Shown here in pieces: positions 15,130 to 23,200 of a stretch of 35,167 bases of DNA (position 1 is the first letter of the stretch; each line of letters opens with the position of its first letter). The notes under the pieces were generated by a model. That model was not told the DNA's origin. It saw only the letters and a list, made by a program, of their open reading frames with translations, and ran no database searches. The DNA is from an uncultured Muribaculaceae bacterium (GTDB lineage Bacteria > Bacteroidota > Bacteroidia > Bacteroidales > Muribaculaceae), in assembly GCA_910578805.1 (NCBI GenBank), contig CAJTRS010000011.1, positions 1-35,167 of the forward strand. Reading direction: 5' to 3'. Made by a program: the position numbers and the translations under genes.

Positions 15130-15172
15130 TGTATTAATTCTTTTTATTCTAAAAAATTATTTGACTGGGCCC

Positions 15173-15439
15173 TTATTTCTTATTGCCTGCGTGACCGCGG
15201 AAGTTACGTGTCGGGGCAAATTCTCCGAGCTTGTGTCCTACCATGTTTTCAGTCACATAGACGGGAATGAATTTATTACCATTGTGCACTGCGAAAGTAT
15301 GGCCAACGAATTCTGGAGCGATCATCGAGGCGCGGCTCCATGTCTTGATCACAGACTTTTTGCCGCTTGCTTCCATCGCTTCGACCTTCTTTTCGAGCTT
15401 AACACTGATAAACGGGCCTTTTTTTAAAGAACGACTCAT
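15173..15439 (-). CDS. rpsS: 30S ribosomal protein S19
   Basis: S19 lies in the 30S head next to S13. The 88 residues begin MSRSLKKGPFISVKLEKKVE. They contain IKTWSRASMIAPEFVGHTFA, NGNKFIPVYVTENMVGHKLG and EFAPTRNFRGHAGNKK, all family signatures. It lies 21 bases after rplB. Confidence 0.99.
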   Translation of the reverse strand: MSRSLKKGPFISVKLEKKVEAMEASGKKSVIKTWSRASMIAPEFVGHTFAVHNGNKFIPVYVTENMVGHKLGEFAPTRNFRGHAGNKK

Positions 15440-15460
15440 AAGTTTACTTAATTAATCAGA

Positions 15461-16288
15461 TTACTTTTTCCTTCTTTCAATGATGTACTTTGAAGAATGT
15501 TTCTTCGGAGCACGAGTCTTCAGACCCTTAGCGTACAAGCCCGTACGTGAACGCGGGTGTCCACCTGAAGCACGGCCTTCGCCACCACCCATGGGGTGAT
15601 CCACAGGGTTCATGACAACACCGCGGTTGTGGGGACGACGGCCGAGCCAACGGCTGCGACCTGCCTTACCGCTACGTTCGAGCGAGTGCTCGCTGTTTCC
15701 GACTACGCCCACAGTGGCCTTGCACGAGGCAAGTACCTTGCGGGTTTCGCCTGAAGGTAATTTAATAATCACATAGTTGCCCTCGCGAGATGTCAGCTGG
15801 GCAAAAGTACCGGCCGAGCGAGCCATGAAAGCTCCCTGACCGGGACGCAACTCGATGTTGTGGATCAGAGTACCCACGGGGATCTTGCTCAAGGGAAGAG
15901 CATTGCCAACCTCGGGAGCGGCCTCGGGTCCTGAAACTACGGTTGCGCCTACCTGCAAGCCGTTGGGTGCAATGATGTAGGCCTTGGCACCGTCAACATA
16001 GTAAAGCAGAGCGATACGAGCCGAACGGTTAGGATCGTACTCGATACTCTTTACTACTGCGGGTACACCGTCTTTGTTTCTCTTAAAGTCGATGATACGG
16101 TATTTGCGCTTGTGGCCACCGCCAAGGTAGCGGGTGGCAAGGTGACCTTCGGAGTTACGGCCTCCGGTAGAGCGCTTTCCGACTGTAAGAGATTTTTCTG
16201 GCGTAGTAGCAGTGATTGTACCTTTGAATACGCCAATAATCTTGTGTCTCTGCCCCGGTGTAGTGGGCTTGAATTTTCTTACTGCCAT
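15461..16288 (-). CDS. rplB: 50S ribosomal protein L2
   Basis: L2 is a primary 23S rRNA binder needed for subunit joining and peptidyl-transferase activity. The 275 residues begin MAVRKFKPTTPGQRHKIIGV. They include HKRKYRIIDFKRNKDGVPA, the conserved HNIELRPGQGAFMARSAGT and the C-terminal NPVDHPMGGGEGRASGGHPR, which holds the essential histidine. The C-terminus ends in a basic tail. It lies 6 bases after rplW. Confidence 0.99.
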   Translation of the reverse strand: MAVRKFKPTTPGQRHKIIGVFKGTITATTPEKSLTVGKRSTGGRNSEGHLATRYLGGGHKRKYRIIDFKRNKDGVPAVVKSIEYDPNRSARIALLYYVDGAKAYIIAPNGLQVGATVVSGPEAAPEVGNALPLSKIPVGTLIHNIELRPGQGAFMARSAGTFAQLTSREGNYVIIKLPSGETRKVLASCKATVGVVGNSEHSLERSGKAGRSRWLGRRPHNRGVVMNPVDHPMGGGEGRASGGHPRSRTGLYAKGLKTRAPKKHSSKYIIERRKK

Positions 16289-16294
16289 TTTCTA

Positions 16295-16585
16295 TTATAA
16301 ATTGCTATAAAAGTCTATAGTTTCGCCTTCGCCTACAGTCACATAGGCTTTTTTATAGGCGGCCGTCTTACCGCGGAGAAGTCCGCTCTTGGTCCAGCGC
16401 GACTTATTCTTACCGCGAACCACCGCAGTGTTAACACTAACCACTTTCACGCCATAAAGCTGTTCGACCAATGTCTTGATCTGATACTTGTTGGCGTCCG
16501 GAGAAACACGGAAAGTATAGCGGTTAAGCTTGTCGGTAAGCTTTGTGGCTTTTTCTGTGACGATGGGCTTAATTGTAATATCCAT
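16295..16585 (-). CDS. rplW: 50S ribosomal protein L23
   Basis: L23 is at the tunnel exit and docks trigger factor and SRP. The 96 residues begin MDITIKPIVTEKATKLTDKL and contain YTFRVSPDANKYQIKTLVEQ, then the conserved LYGVKVVSVNTA. The extended loop with RGKNKSRWTKSG is normal. It lies 20 bases after rplD. Confidence 0.99.
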   Translation of the reverse strand: MDITIKPIVTEKATKLTDKLNRYTFRVSPDANKYQIKTLVEQLYGVKVVSVNTAVVRGKNKSRWTKSGLLRGKTAAYKKAYVTVGEGETIDFYSNL

Positions 16586-16605
16586 TGTTAAATTCTCCTT
16601 TTTAG

Positions 16606-17226
16606 TTAAAGATTATTAATAACATCAAGGCTACTTTCCGTGAGGAGAATAGCATTGCTGTGCATAATCGCATACGTGTTAATATCCGACGCATTAATGA
16701 TTTGTGCGTTCGGAACATTACGGGACGACAAATATACGTTTTTATTCTGACCCGCTAAAACGAGCAAGAGCTTTTTGCCTTCTGCTTGAAGATTTTTAGC
16801 AAAATTTACAAAATCTTTAGTTTTGGGAGCTTCAAAAGTGAAGTCTTCCACAACTTTGATCTGGCTGTCCTGCATCTTATAGGTCAGAGCCGATTTGCGT
16901 GCGAGCTGCTTAACTTTCTTATTCAACTTGAAGCGATAGTCGCGGGGACGGGGACCGAACACACGGCCGCCACCGACAAGAACGGGCGAGTTGATGTCAC
17001 CGATACGGCTGCCGCCGCCGCCTTTCTGCTTGTGAAGCTTGCGGGTGGAGCCGGAGACTTCGCTACGTTCCTTTGACTTGTGGGTTCCCTGGCGCTGGTT
17101 GGCCAAAAACTGCTTCACATCGAGATATACGGCGTGCTCGTTAGCTTCTATTGCAAACACTGCATCGCTAAGCTGAGCCTTGCGACCGGTGTCTTCTCCT
17201 TTAATGTTATATATTGCGAGTTCCAT
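16606..17226 (-). CDS. rplD: 50S ribosomal protein L4
   Basis: L4 reaches into the exit tunnel and, in E. coli, represses the S10 operon. The 206 residues contain the long basic loop with GTHKSKERSEVSGSTRKLHK and QKGGGGSRIGDINSPVLVGG, then FGPRPRDYRFKLNKKVKQLA. Its ATG shares one base with the rplC stop (TAATG), so the two are probably translationally coupled. No large L4-type leader is present before rpsJ here; the fusA-rpsJ gap is only 22 bases. Confidence 0.99.
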   Translation of the reverse strand: MELAIYNIKGEDTGRKAQLSDAVFAIEANEHAVYLDVKQFLANQRQGTHKSKERSEVSGSTRKLHKQKGGGGSRIGDINSPVLVGGGRVFGPRPRDYRFKLNKKVKQLARKSALTYKMQDSQIKVVEDFTFEAPKTKDFVNFAKNLQAEGKKLLLVLAGQNKNVYLSSRNVPNAQIINASDINTYAIMHSNAILLTESSLDVINNL

Positions 17227-17846
17227 TATTTCTCAATTATTACGGTTGAACCTTTACTTCCGGGGATTGAACCCTTTATCAACAACAGATTGTGCTCGGG
17301 CAGCACTTTCAGCACCTGAAGGTTTTGCACAGTAACGCACTTGTTGCCCATCTGGCCGGCCATGCGCATTCCTTTGAATACCTTTGCAGGGTAAGAACAA
17401 GCGCCGATAGAACCGGGCTTGCGCTGGCGGTTGTGCTGACCGTGGGTGGACTGTCCCACACCGCCGAATCCATGACGCTTAACGACACCCTGGAAACCTT
17501 TTCCTTTTGAGGTACCCTGAATGTCAACGAAGTCTGATTCGGCAAATAGGGAATCGACCGTAATAGTGTCGCCCAATTTATATTCGCCTTCAAAACCCTT
17601 GAACTCGGCCAAGTATCTTTGGGGAGTTACTCCAGCTTTCTTGAAGTGACCCGACATGGGTTTGGTTGTGTGCTTCTCCTTTTTCTCCTGAAATCCGAGC
17701 TGGAGTGCATCGTAACCGTCCACGTCAACAGTCTTGATCTGAGTAACTACACAAGGACCTACTTCGATAACAGTGCACGGCACGTTCTTGCCGTCGGCAC
17801 TGAAAACGGATGTCATTCCGATTTTCTTTCCTAATAATCCTGGCAT
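17226..17846 (-). CDS. rplC: 50S ribosomal protein L3
   Basis: L3 starts 50S assembly and extends toward the peptidyl-transferase centre. The 206 residues begin MPGLLGKKIGMTSVFSADGK. They contain the signature KGKGFQGVVKRHGFGGVGQS and THGQHNRQRKPGSIGACSYP, the loop with the glutamine that is methylated in some bacteria. It lies 48 bases after rpsJ. Confidence 0.99.
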   Translation of the reverse strand: MPGLLGKKIGMTSVFSADGKNVPCTVIEVGPCVVTQIKTVDVDGYDALQLGFQEKKEKHTTKPMSGHFKKAGVTPQRYLAEFKGFEGEYKLGDTITVDSLFAESDFVDIQGTSKGKGFQGVVKRHGFGGVGQSTHGQHNRQRKPGSIGACSYPAKVFKGMRMAGQMGNKCVTVQNLQVLKVLPEHNLLLIKGSIPGSKGSTVIIEK

Positions 17847-17894
17847 TTCTCTAAGTTTTTAATTGATTGTCTTTTAATAATTTTTCTTACTTTA

Positions 17895-18200
17895 TCACAC
17901 CTTGATCTCTACGTCAACACCGCTGGGGAGTTCAAGCTTCATAAGGGCATCTACGGTCTTTGCAGTAGAGTTGTAGATGTCGATAAGACGCTTGTAGTTC
18001 GACAGCTGGAACTGCTCGCGAGACTTCTTGTTAACGAAAGTCGAGCGGTTAACGGTGAAGATGCGCTTGTGAGTGGGCAGGGGTATAGGACCGCTGATAA
18101 CGGCGCCCGTGCTCTTGACGGTCTTCACAATCTTTTCGGCAGACTTGTCAACCAAGTCGTGATCGTAAGATTTAAGTTTGATTCTGATTTTTTGGCTCAT
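17895..18200 (-). CDS. rpsJ: 30S ribosomal protein S10
   Basis: S10 lies in the 30S head and also serves as NusE in antitermination. The 101 residues begin MSQKIRIKLKSYDHDLVDKS, with the conserved KTVKSTGAVISGPIPLPTHK and SREQFQLSNYKRLIDIYN. It follows fusA directly (22 bases). This joins the str and S10 operons without a tuf gene, an arrangement seen in Bacteroidetes. Confidence 0.99.
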   Translation of the reverse strand: MSQKIRIKLKSYDHDLVDKSAEKIVKTVKSTGAVISGPIPLPTHKRIFTVNRSTFVNKKSREQFQLSNYKRLIDIYNSTAKTVDALMKLELPSGVDVEIKV

Positions 18201-18222
18201 ATTCTGTTGAATGAAAGTTATT

Positions 18223-20349
18223 TTACTTCAATAAGTCCACACGGCCCTGGCACTCGGTAAGCACATTGCGCGCTATCGATGAGCTAACTTCGCTGTAGTG
18301 CGAGAACGACATGGTGGAAGTGGCACGACCGGAGGTTATAGTACGGAGAGCGGTCACATAACCGAACATCTCGGCCAAAGGAGCTTTTGCCTTAACCACG
18401 CGGGCGCCGCTGCGGCTTGTCTCCATGCCTTCTACCTGACCACGACGCTTGTTAAGGTCGCTGATCACGTCACCCATGCTCTCTTCGGGAGTAACCACCT
18501 CTATCTTCATGATAGGCTCGAGCAACACGGGTCCTGCTTTTTCCGAAGCTTTCTTGAATGCCTGGATAGCGCAGAGCTCAAATGAAAGCTGATCCGAGTC
18601 AACGGGGTGGAAAGAACCATCAAGCACGGTAACCTTAAGCTGCTCTACGGGATATCCTGCGAGCACACCGTTCTTCATAGCGGTCTGGAAACCTTTCTGT
18701 ATAGAGGGTATGTACTCCTTGGGAATGTTACCGCCTTTGACTTCATCGACAAACTGGAGGCCGCCATCGAAACCTTCGTCAACGGGTTCAACGCGCACGA
18801 TGATATCGGCAAATTTACCGCGACCACCGGTCTGCTTCTTGAACACTTCGCGGAGTTCGACAGGAGCAGTGATAGTCTCCTTGTAAGTAACCTGGGGACG
18901 ACCCTGATTACATTCCACTTTGAACTCACGACGCAGACGGTCGATGATGATATCGAGGTGAAGCTCGCCCATACCGGAAATCACGGTCTGGCCGGTCTCT
19001 TCATTTGTCTGAACGCGGAATGTGGGATCCTCTTCAGCAAGTTTCTGCAGACCCACGCCGAGCTTATCGAGATCTTTCTGTGTCTTGGGCTCAACGGCGA
19101 TACCGATCACAGGTTCGGGGAAGTCCATTGCCTCGAGTACAATCGGGTGGTTTTCGTCGCAAAGAGTATCACCGGTGCGGATATCCTTGAAGCCGACGCC
19201 GGCACCTATATCGCCGCAACCGATCATTTCTTTGGCATTCTGCTTATTGGAATGCATCTGGAACAGACGAGAAACGCGTTCTTTCTTTCCAGAGCGTGCG
19301 TTGAGCACATAGCTGCCGGCAACAACATCGCCGGAGTAAACGCGGAAGAATGTCAGACGTCCCACATAGGGGTCGGTGGCAATCTTGAACGCAAGTGCGC
19401 ACATAGGTGCCTCAGAAGAGGGTTCGCGAGTCTCTACCTGGTCGGGATTTCCGGGCTCGTGACCTTCGACCGCATTAGCGTCAACAGGGCTGGGCAGATA
19501 AGCGCACACGTTATTAAGAAGGGGCTGTACACCCTTGTTCTTGAATGAGCTTCCGCAGGTCATGGGCACAACCTCCATAGCGAGTGTAGCCTTGCGCAGA
19601 CCGCGGCGGATTTCGTCCTCGGCGATGGTAGAGGGATCATCGAAATATTTTTCCATCAGCACGTCGTCGAACTCGGCGATCTTCTCAAGCATCTTGTCGC
19701 GCCACTCTTCGGCTTCGGCCTGCAGACCGGCGGGAATCTCCTCTACGGTGTAGTCAGCGCCCATAGCCTCATCAGGCCAGTACAGGGCTTTCATGGTGAT
19801 CAGGTCAACCACACCCTTGAAAGTCTCTTCAGCACCGATAGGTATCTGGATAGGACAGGGATTTGCACCGAGCACGTCCTTGAGCTGGCGCACCACCTCA
19901 AAGAAGTTTGCACCCGAACGGTCCATCTTGTTGACATATCCGATACGGGGCACATTGTATTTGTCAGCCTGGCGCCATACAGTCTCAGACTGGGGCTCAA
20001 CGCCACCTACGGCGCAGAATGTAGCCACAGCGCCGTCGAGCACACGGAGCGAACGTTCCACCTCAACGGTAAAGTCCACGTGTCCCGGAGTGTCAATAAG
20101 ATTGATTTTATATTTGTCGCCGTCATAGTTCCAGAATGCGGTAGTAGCCGCGGAAGTGATGGTTATACCACGCTCCTGCTCCTGCTCCATCCAGTCCATG
20201 GTAGCGGCACCGTCGTGCACCTCACCAATTTTATGAGTCAGACCCGTATAAAAGAGTATTCGCTCCGAAGTGGTAGTCTTACCGGCATCGATGTGAGCCA
20301 TAATACCGATATTACGGGTAAATTTGAGTTGTTCGTCAGATTTAGACAT
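18223..20349 (-). CDS. fusA: elongation factor G
   Basis: EF-G is the GTPase that drives tRNA-mRNA translocation and, with RRF, ribosome recycling. The 708 residues show all GTPase motifs: AHIDAGKTTT at 18-27 (G1), RGITITSAATT (G2), DTPGH at 86-90 (G3) and NKMD at 140-143 (G4). Domains II-V follow, including ISGMGELHLDIIIDRLRREF in domain III and the C-terminal LRTITSGRATSTMSFSHYSE in domain V. It lies between rpsG and rpsJ, which supports canonical EF-G rather than a paralogue. Confidence 0.99.
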   Translation of the reverse strand: MSKSDEQLKFTRNIGIMAHIDAGKTTTSERILFYTGLTHKIGEVHDGAATMDWMEQEQERGITITSAATTAFWNYDGDKYKINLIDTPGHVDFTVEVERSLRVLDGAVATFCAVGGVEPQSETVWRQADKYNVPRIGYVNKMDRSGANFFEVVRQLKDVLGANPCPIQIPIGAEETFKGVVDLITMKALYWPDEAMGADYTVEEIPAGLQAEAEEWRDKMLEKIAEFDDVLMEKYFDDPSTIAEDEIRRGLRKATLAMEVVPMTCGSSFKNKGVQPLLNNVCAYLPSPVDANAVEGHEPGNPDQVETREPSSEAPMCALAFKIATDPYVGRLTFFRVYSGDVVAGSYVLNARSGKKERVSRLFQMHSNKQNAKEMIGCGDIGAGVGFKDIRTGDTLCDENHPIVLEAMDFPEPVIGIAVEPKTQKDLDKLGVGLQKLAEEDPTFRVQTNEETGQTVISGMGELHLDIIIDRLRREFKVECNQGRPQVTYKETITAPVELREVFKKQTGGRGKFADIIVRVEPVDEGFDGGLQFVDEVKGGNIPKEYIPSIQKGFQTAMKNGVLAGYPVEQLKVTVLDGSFHPVDSDQLSFELCAIQAFKKASEKAGPVLLEPIMKIEVVTPEESMGDVISDLNKRRGQVEGMETSRSGARVVKAKAPLAEMFGYVTALRTITSGRATSTMSFSHYSEVSSSIARNVLTECQGRVDLLK

Positions 20350-20385
20350 ATATCTTTGATTCTATAGTCAATGAAAAATAGGAGA

Positions 20386-20862
20386 TTAGAAACGGAAGTG
20401 TGCGAATGCGCGGTTAGCCTCAGCCATCTTGTGCATATCTTCCTTACGCTTGAAAGCACCGCCCTGCTCGTTGTAAGCATCGACGATTTCGGCAGCGAGT
20501 TTGTCGGCCATTGTCTTGCCACCACGTTTACGGGCATAGAGTATAAGATTTTTCATTGAGATCGATTCCTTGCGGTCGGGACGGATTTCGGTAGGAACCT
20601 GGAATGTGGCACCGCCAACACGACGCGACTTCACTTCCACCTGGGGAGTGATGTTTTCAAGGGCTTTTTTCCAGATTTCGAGCGCTGTCTTCTCCTCATT
20701 GGGGAGCTTGGACTTCACAGTTTCAAGCGCGCTGTAGAAAATAGTATAAGAGGTGTTTTTCTTGCCGTCATACATGAGGTGATTCACGAATTTCGACACT
20801 CTTACATCATTAAAAACGGGATCAGGTAACACGATCCGTTTTTTAGGTTTTGCCTTTCTCAT
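20386..20862 (-). CDS. rpsG: 30S ribosomal protein S7
   Basis: S7 is the primary binder that nucleates the 30S head, and it represses the str operon in E. coli. The 158 residues begin MRKAKPKKRIVLPDPVFNDV and contain KFVNHLMYDGKKNTSYTIFY, PQVEVKSRRVGGATFQVPTE and ARKRGGKTMADKLAAEIVDA. It follows rpsL after a 218-base structured spacer and precedes fusA by 36 bases. Confidence 0.99.
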   Translation of the reverse strand: MRKAKPKKRIVLPDPVFNDVRVSKFVNHLMYDGKKNTSYTIFYSALETVKSKLPNEEKTALEIWKKALENITPQVEVKSRRVGGATFQVPTEIRPDRKESISMKNLILYARKRGGKTMADKLAAEIVDAYNEQGGAFKRKEDMHKMAEANRAFAHFRF

Positions 20863-21080
20863 TTGTTTTGATACAAATTTGTCGTTTTTTGTTTTGCTTG
20901 GTTGCTGCTTCTTTCATCTTCAACGGGTGTTCTCCAACACTCCATTTACTCAACCATCGAATTAGCCTTCCAATAAATCAAAAAGCGAAGTTTAATAACT
21001 CGTTTTTTATTTATCACCGGTTCATTCCCCGAACCGAAAGGGGATTTTGTCTGTAAGAAATAGCTGACGCGAGGTAATTA
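20863..21080 (-). ncRNA. structured rpsL-rpsG spacer with predicted pseudoknot, candidate S7 site
   Basis: No clear gene is present in this 218-base spacer. As minus-strand RNA, positions 21043-21018 read CCCC UUU CGGUUC GGGG AAU GAACCG. The CCCC/GGGG and CGGUUC/GAACCG stems interleave with 3-base loops, the layout of a compact H-type pseudoknot. Further toward rpsG lie a hairpin at 21002-20986 (CG-AGUU-AUUA-AACU-CG with one bulge) and one at 20940-20927 (GUGUU GGAG AACAC). S7 binds the rpsL-rpsG intercistronic region in E. coli, so a feedback site is plausible here. The folds are seen; the role is inference. Confidence 0.5.
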
Positions 21081-21464
21081 TTACTTCTTGGCAGCCTTCG
21101 GACGCTTGGCACCGTACTTGGAGCGACGCTGAGTGCGATCTTTCACACCGCTGGTGTCGAGAGTGCCGCGGACAATGTGATAACGCACACCGGGGAGGTC
21201 TTTCACACGACCGCCGCGCACGAGTACGATAGAGTGTTCCTGAAGATTGTGACCTTCACCGGGAATATAGGAGTTAACTTCCTTACCGTTAGTGAGGCGC
21301 ACACGGGCCACTTTACGCATTGCCGAGTTAGGCTTCTTGGGAGTGGTGGTGTACACACGTACACATACGCCACGACGCTGAGGACATGAATCCAAAGCAG
21401 GCGACTTACTCTTATCCTCAAGAGCTACACGTCCTTTTCTTACTAATTGCTGAATCGTAGGCAT
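21081..21464 (-). CDS. rpsL: 30S ribosomal protein S12
   Basis: S12 lies at the decoding centre. The 127 residues begin MPTIQQLVRKGRVALEDKSK. The loops tied to streptomycin response, TTPKKPNSAMRK and GGRVKDLPGVRYH, carry the usual lysines, aspartate and proline, so no classic resistance change is visible. It is the first gene of the operon. Its promoter lies at 21616-21647, and its leader is about 145 bases long. The C-terminus is basic (YGAKRPKAAKK). Confidence 0.99.
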   Translation of the reverse strand: MPTIQQLVRKGRVALEDKSKSPALDSCPQRRGVCVRVYTTTPKKPNSAMRKVARVRLTNGKEVNSYIPGEGHNLQEHSIVLVRGGRVKDLPGVRYHIVRGTLDTSGVKDRTQRRSKYGAKRPKAAKK

Positions 21465-21615
21465 CTTAGTTCTTGTTTTACTTTTTTCGTTTATTAAATC
21501 TGATTGTCTATATTCTTACACAAATGCTTTTCCACACACATTCACAGCCAATCATAGCATTAGCTCTTAACGAGTTAGCAATGAATTGACTCCTTTTTAT
21601 GCTTAAAAAGCGATG

Positions 21616-21647
21616 CAAAATTACTAACTAATTTTCTAATAACCAAA
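21616..21647 (-). promoter_or_regulatory. main promoter of the ribosomal-protein operon
   Basis: Read on the minus strand, TTTG at 21647-21644 and TAATTTTG at 21623-21616 are separated by exactly 20 bases. This is a full match to the Bacteroides -33/-7 consensus. Transcription should start near 21609 and leave a leader of about 145 bases before the rpsL ATG at 21464. The leader can form a modest imperfect hairpin around 21557-21582. Confidence 0.8.
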
Positions 21648-21842
21648 TATTTTGGGATTTATATTTCACAAATTTTACCATACAGCAAAACGTGCAAATT
21701 GCCTCACACATTCGGGAGAACGAATACGGCAAAATCCGGTCTGCAAGCGTGCCTGCGACCGAGGAATTACAACACGTCAAACTTAAATGACACACTATAT
21801 AGATATACAATGTAATTCTAAAACCGTAGAAGCGCGTTGGGG
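21648..21842. other. intergenic region, no gene seen
   Basis: This stretch separates the divergent rpsL and GlmU-like promoters. I see no ORF with plausible codon use, no RNA gene and no strong repeat. It may simply hold upstream promoter and operator sequence for either side. Confidence 0.5.
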
Positions 21843-21874
21843 ATTGGGCATATGAGGATAATTGAGTATTTTTG
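21843..21874 (+). promoter_or_regulatory. Bacteroides-type promoter for the GlmU-like gene
   Basis: ATTG at 21843-21846 and a perfect TATTTTTG at 21867-21874 are separated by 20 bases. Only the first base of the -33 box differs from consensus. Transcription would start near 21881, about 29 bases before the ATG at 21910. This rules out the in-frame TTG at 21862 as the start, because it lies in the promoter. Confidence 0.65.
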
Positions 21875-21909
21875 CACGTGTATTAATCTATTATTTCAGA
21901 ACAGAACTG

Positions 21910-23073
21910 ATGAGAAATATAATACTTTGCGATGATAAGACGGTGGGTGCCCAGCTTCTGCCCCTGACTTTTACAAGACCGGTATCGGAGATTCTGTGCG
22001 GAGCAATGACGGTGCGCGAACGGTGGCAACGGTTGCTACCGGGGCTATATTCATATGACACTGCGGATTATCTACAGGAGAAGTATCCGGCCACGGTCAC
22101 GGGCGATGACGATCTGTCAATAGCATCGCACATAATACCGGACGGCAATATAGCCTGCGCAGCAGCAGCCCTGCAGCAGGGGCAAGCTCTTGTGCTTGCC
22201 GACGGGACAGTGGCGGCATGGTGCGGCGACAGAAGCAAAGCCAAGCCTGTGCCCTACACCGCCGAGCCGAATATGATAAGGCATCTGCATGACATATTCA
22301 CACTCAACCACACCCAGATAGCCTCAGATTTCGATATTATTACCGACGGCCGTAAGTCACAGGCGTTAAGCGACAGCTGTACGGTAATAGGCCCGAGAGA
22401 AAGTATATTCATAGAAGAGGGTGCAACAGTGGAGGGTGCTTTCCTCAACACCACTAACGGGCCCATATATATAGGGGCACACGCGGAAGTGATGGAAGGG
22501 AGCTGCCTGCGCGGCCCGATAGCGATAATGGACCACGCAGCCGTAAACATGGGCAGCAAGGTGTATGGCGGCACCACGATAGGCGCCTACAGCAAGATAG
22601 GCGGCGAGGTCAACAATGTGGTGATGCACCCCTACTCCAACAAAGCTCACGACGGATTCTTAGGCAATGCGGTGATAGGTTCATGGTGTAACTTAGGAGC
22701 CGGCTGCGTGGCCTCGAACCTTAAGAACGACTACACGGAAATCAAACTGTGGGACTACTCCAAAAGGCGGTTCCTACGCACCGGACTACAGTTTTGCGGC
22801 CTGATAATGGGTGATCACTCAAAGGCGGGGATAAATACCATGTTCAACACCGCTACTGTGGTCGGGGTCGGCGTCAATATTCATGGCACCGGTTTCCCAA
22901 GAAATTTCGTGGCTTCGTTTACAGAGGGGTCGGCAGCAGGATTTGCCGATGTGCCGCAGTCAAAATTCTTCCAGATAGCCGAGCGCGTGATGGCTCGGCG
23001 CAATGTGGAACTGACCGATGCCGACCGACGTCTGTATGCAACACTTTATGAGATAACCGAGACGTACAAATAA
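21910..23073 (+). CDS. GlmU-family protein (alternative Bacteroidetes type): putative sugar-1-phosphate nucleotidyl/acetyltransferase
   Basis: The 387-residue product begins MRNIILCDDKTVGAQLLPLT. It has an N-terminal nucleotidyltransferase-like part (about 1-160, with LTFTRPVSEILCGAMTVRER) and a left-handed beta-helix part made of hexapeptide repeats (about 165-355, for example AVNMGSKVYGGTTIGAYSKI and NAVIGSWCNLGAGCVASNLK). This pairing matches the family annotated as alternative bacterial GlmU (TIGR03991, as I recall), proposed to make UDP-GlcNAc for peptidoglycan and lipid A. The usual GxGTRM nucleotide motif of classic GlmU is not present. The exact substrate is unproven. The start is set by the promoter and by the conserved MRNIIL beginning. 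Confidence 0.8.
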   Translation: MRNIILCDDKTVGAQLLPLTFTRPVSEILCGAMTVRERWQRLLPGLYSYDTADYLQEKYPATVTGDDDLSIASHIIPDGNIACAAAALQQGQALVLADGTVAAWCGDRSKAKPVPYTAEPNMIRHLHDIFTLNHTQIASDFDIITDGRKSQALSDSCTVIGPRESIFIEEGATVEGAFLNTTNGPIYIGAHAEVMEGSCLRGPIAIMDHAAVNMGSKVYGGTTIGAYSKIGGEVNNVVMHPYSNKAHDGFLGNAVIGSWCNLGAGCVASNLKNDYTEIKLWDYSKRRFLRTGLQFCGLIMGDHSKAGINTMFNTATVVGVGVNIHGTGFPRNFVASFTEGSAAGFADVPQSKFFQIAERVMARRNVELTDADRRLYATLYEITETYK

Positions 23074-23082
23074 ACCATTAAT

Positions 23083-23143
23083 TCCGGAGGGAGCTCGGAC
23101 CACACCACTGAATGACAAACGAGCAACAGCCTTCCCGTCCGGA
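23083..23143. other. inverted repeat between convergent genes
   Basis: TCCGGA-GGGA at 23083-23092 can pair with TCCC-G-TCCGGA at 23133-23143, giving ten pairs with one bulge around a 40-base loop. It lies between the stops of the GlmU-like gene (23073) and the radical SAM gene (23201). It might end both transcripts, but there is no U tract and the loop is long. Confidence 0.3.
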
Positions 23144-23200
23144 CGCTCATGCGAGCACCCCTACTCTCTTAATCGTGGTCTTTGAGACGGATTCGGAAGA

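Noticed and set aside
18607..19548. A 313-codon plus-strand ORF opposite fusA
   Set aside because: It is the antisense of a highly conserved gene, with no promoter or family features.
20843..20917. A 24-codon minus-strand ORF (starting MKEAATKQNKKRQIC) in the rpsL-rpsG spacer overlapping the rpsG start, a possible leader peptide
   Set aside because: It is short, very A-rich and lacks a clear ribosome binding site. It overlaps rpsG in another frame and looks like a chance frame in AT-rich leader RNA.
21557..21582. Imperfect hairpin in the rpsL leader as a possible riboswitch or attenuator
   Set aside because: The stem has several mismatches and no alternative fold or U tract was seen. There is not enough to call a regulatory RNA.
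21862..21909. TTG start at 21862 for the GlmU-like protein
   Set aside because: It overlaps the -7 promoter box at 21867-21874, so it would not be in the mRNA. The ATG at 21910 fits the conserved N-terminus.
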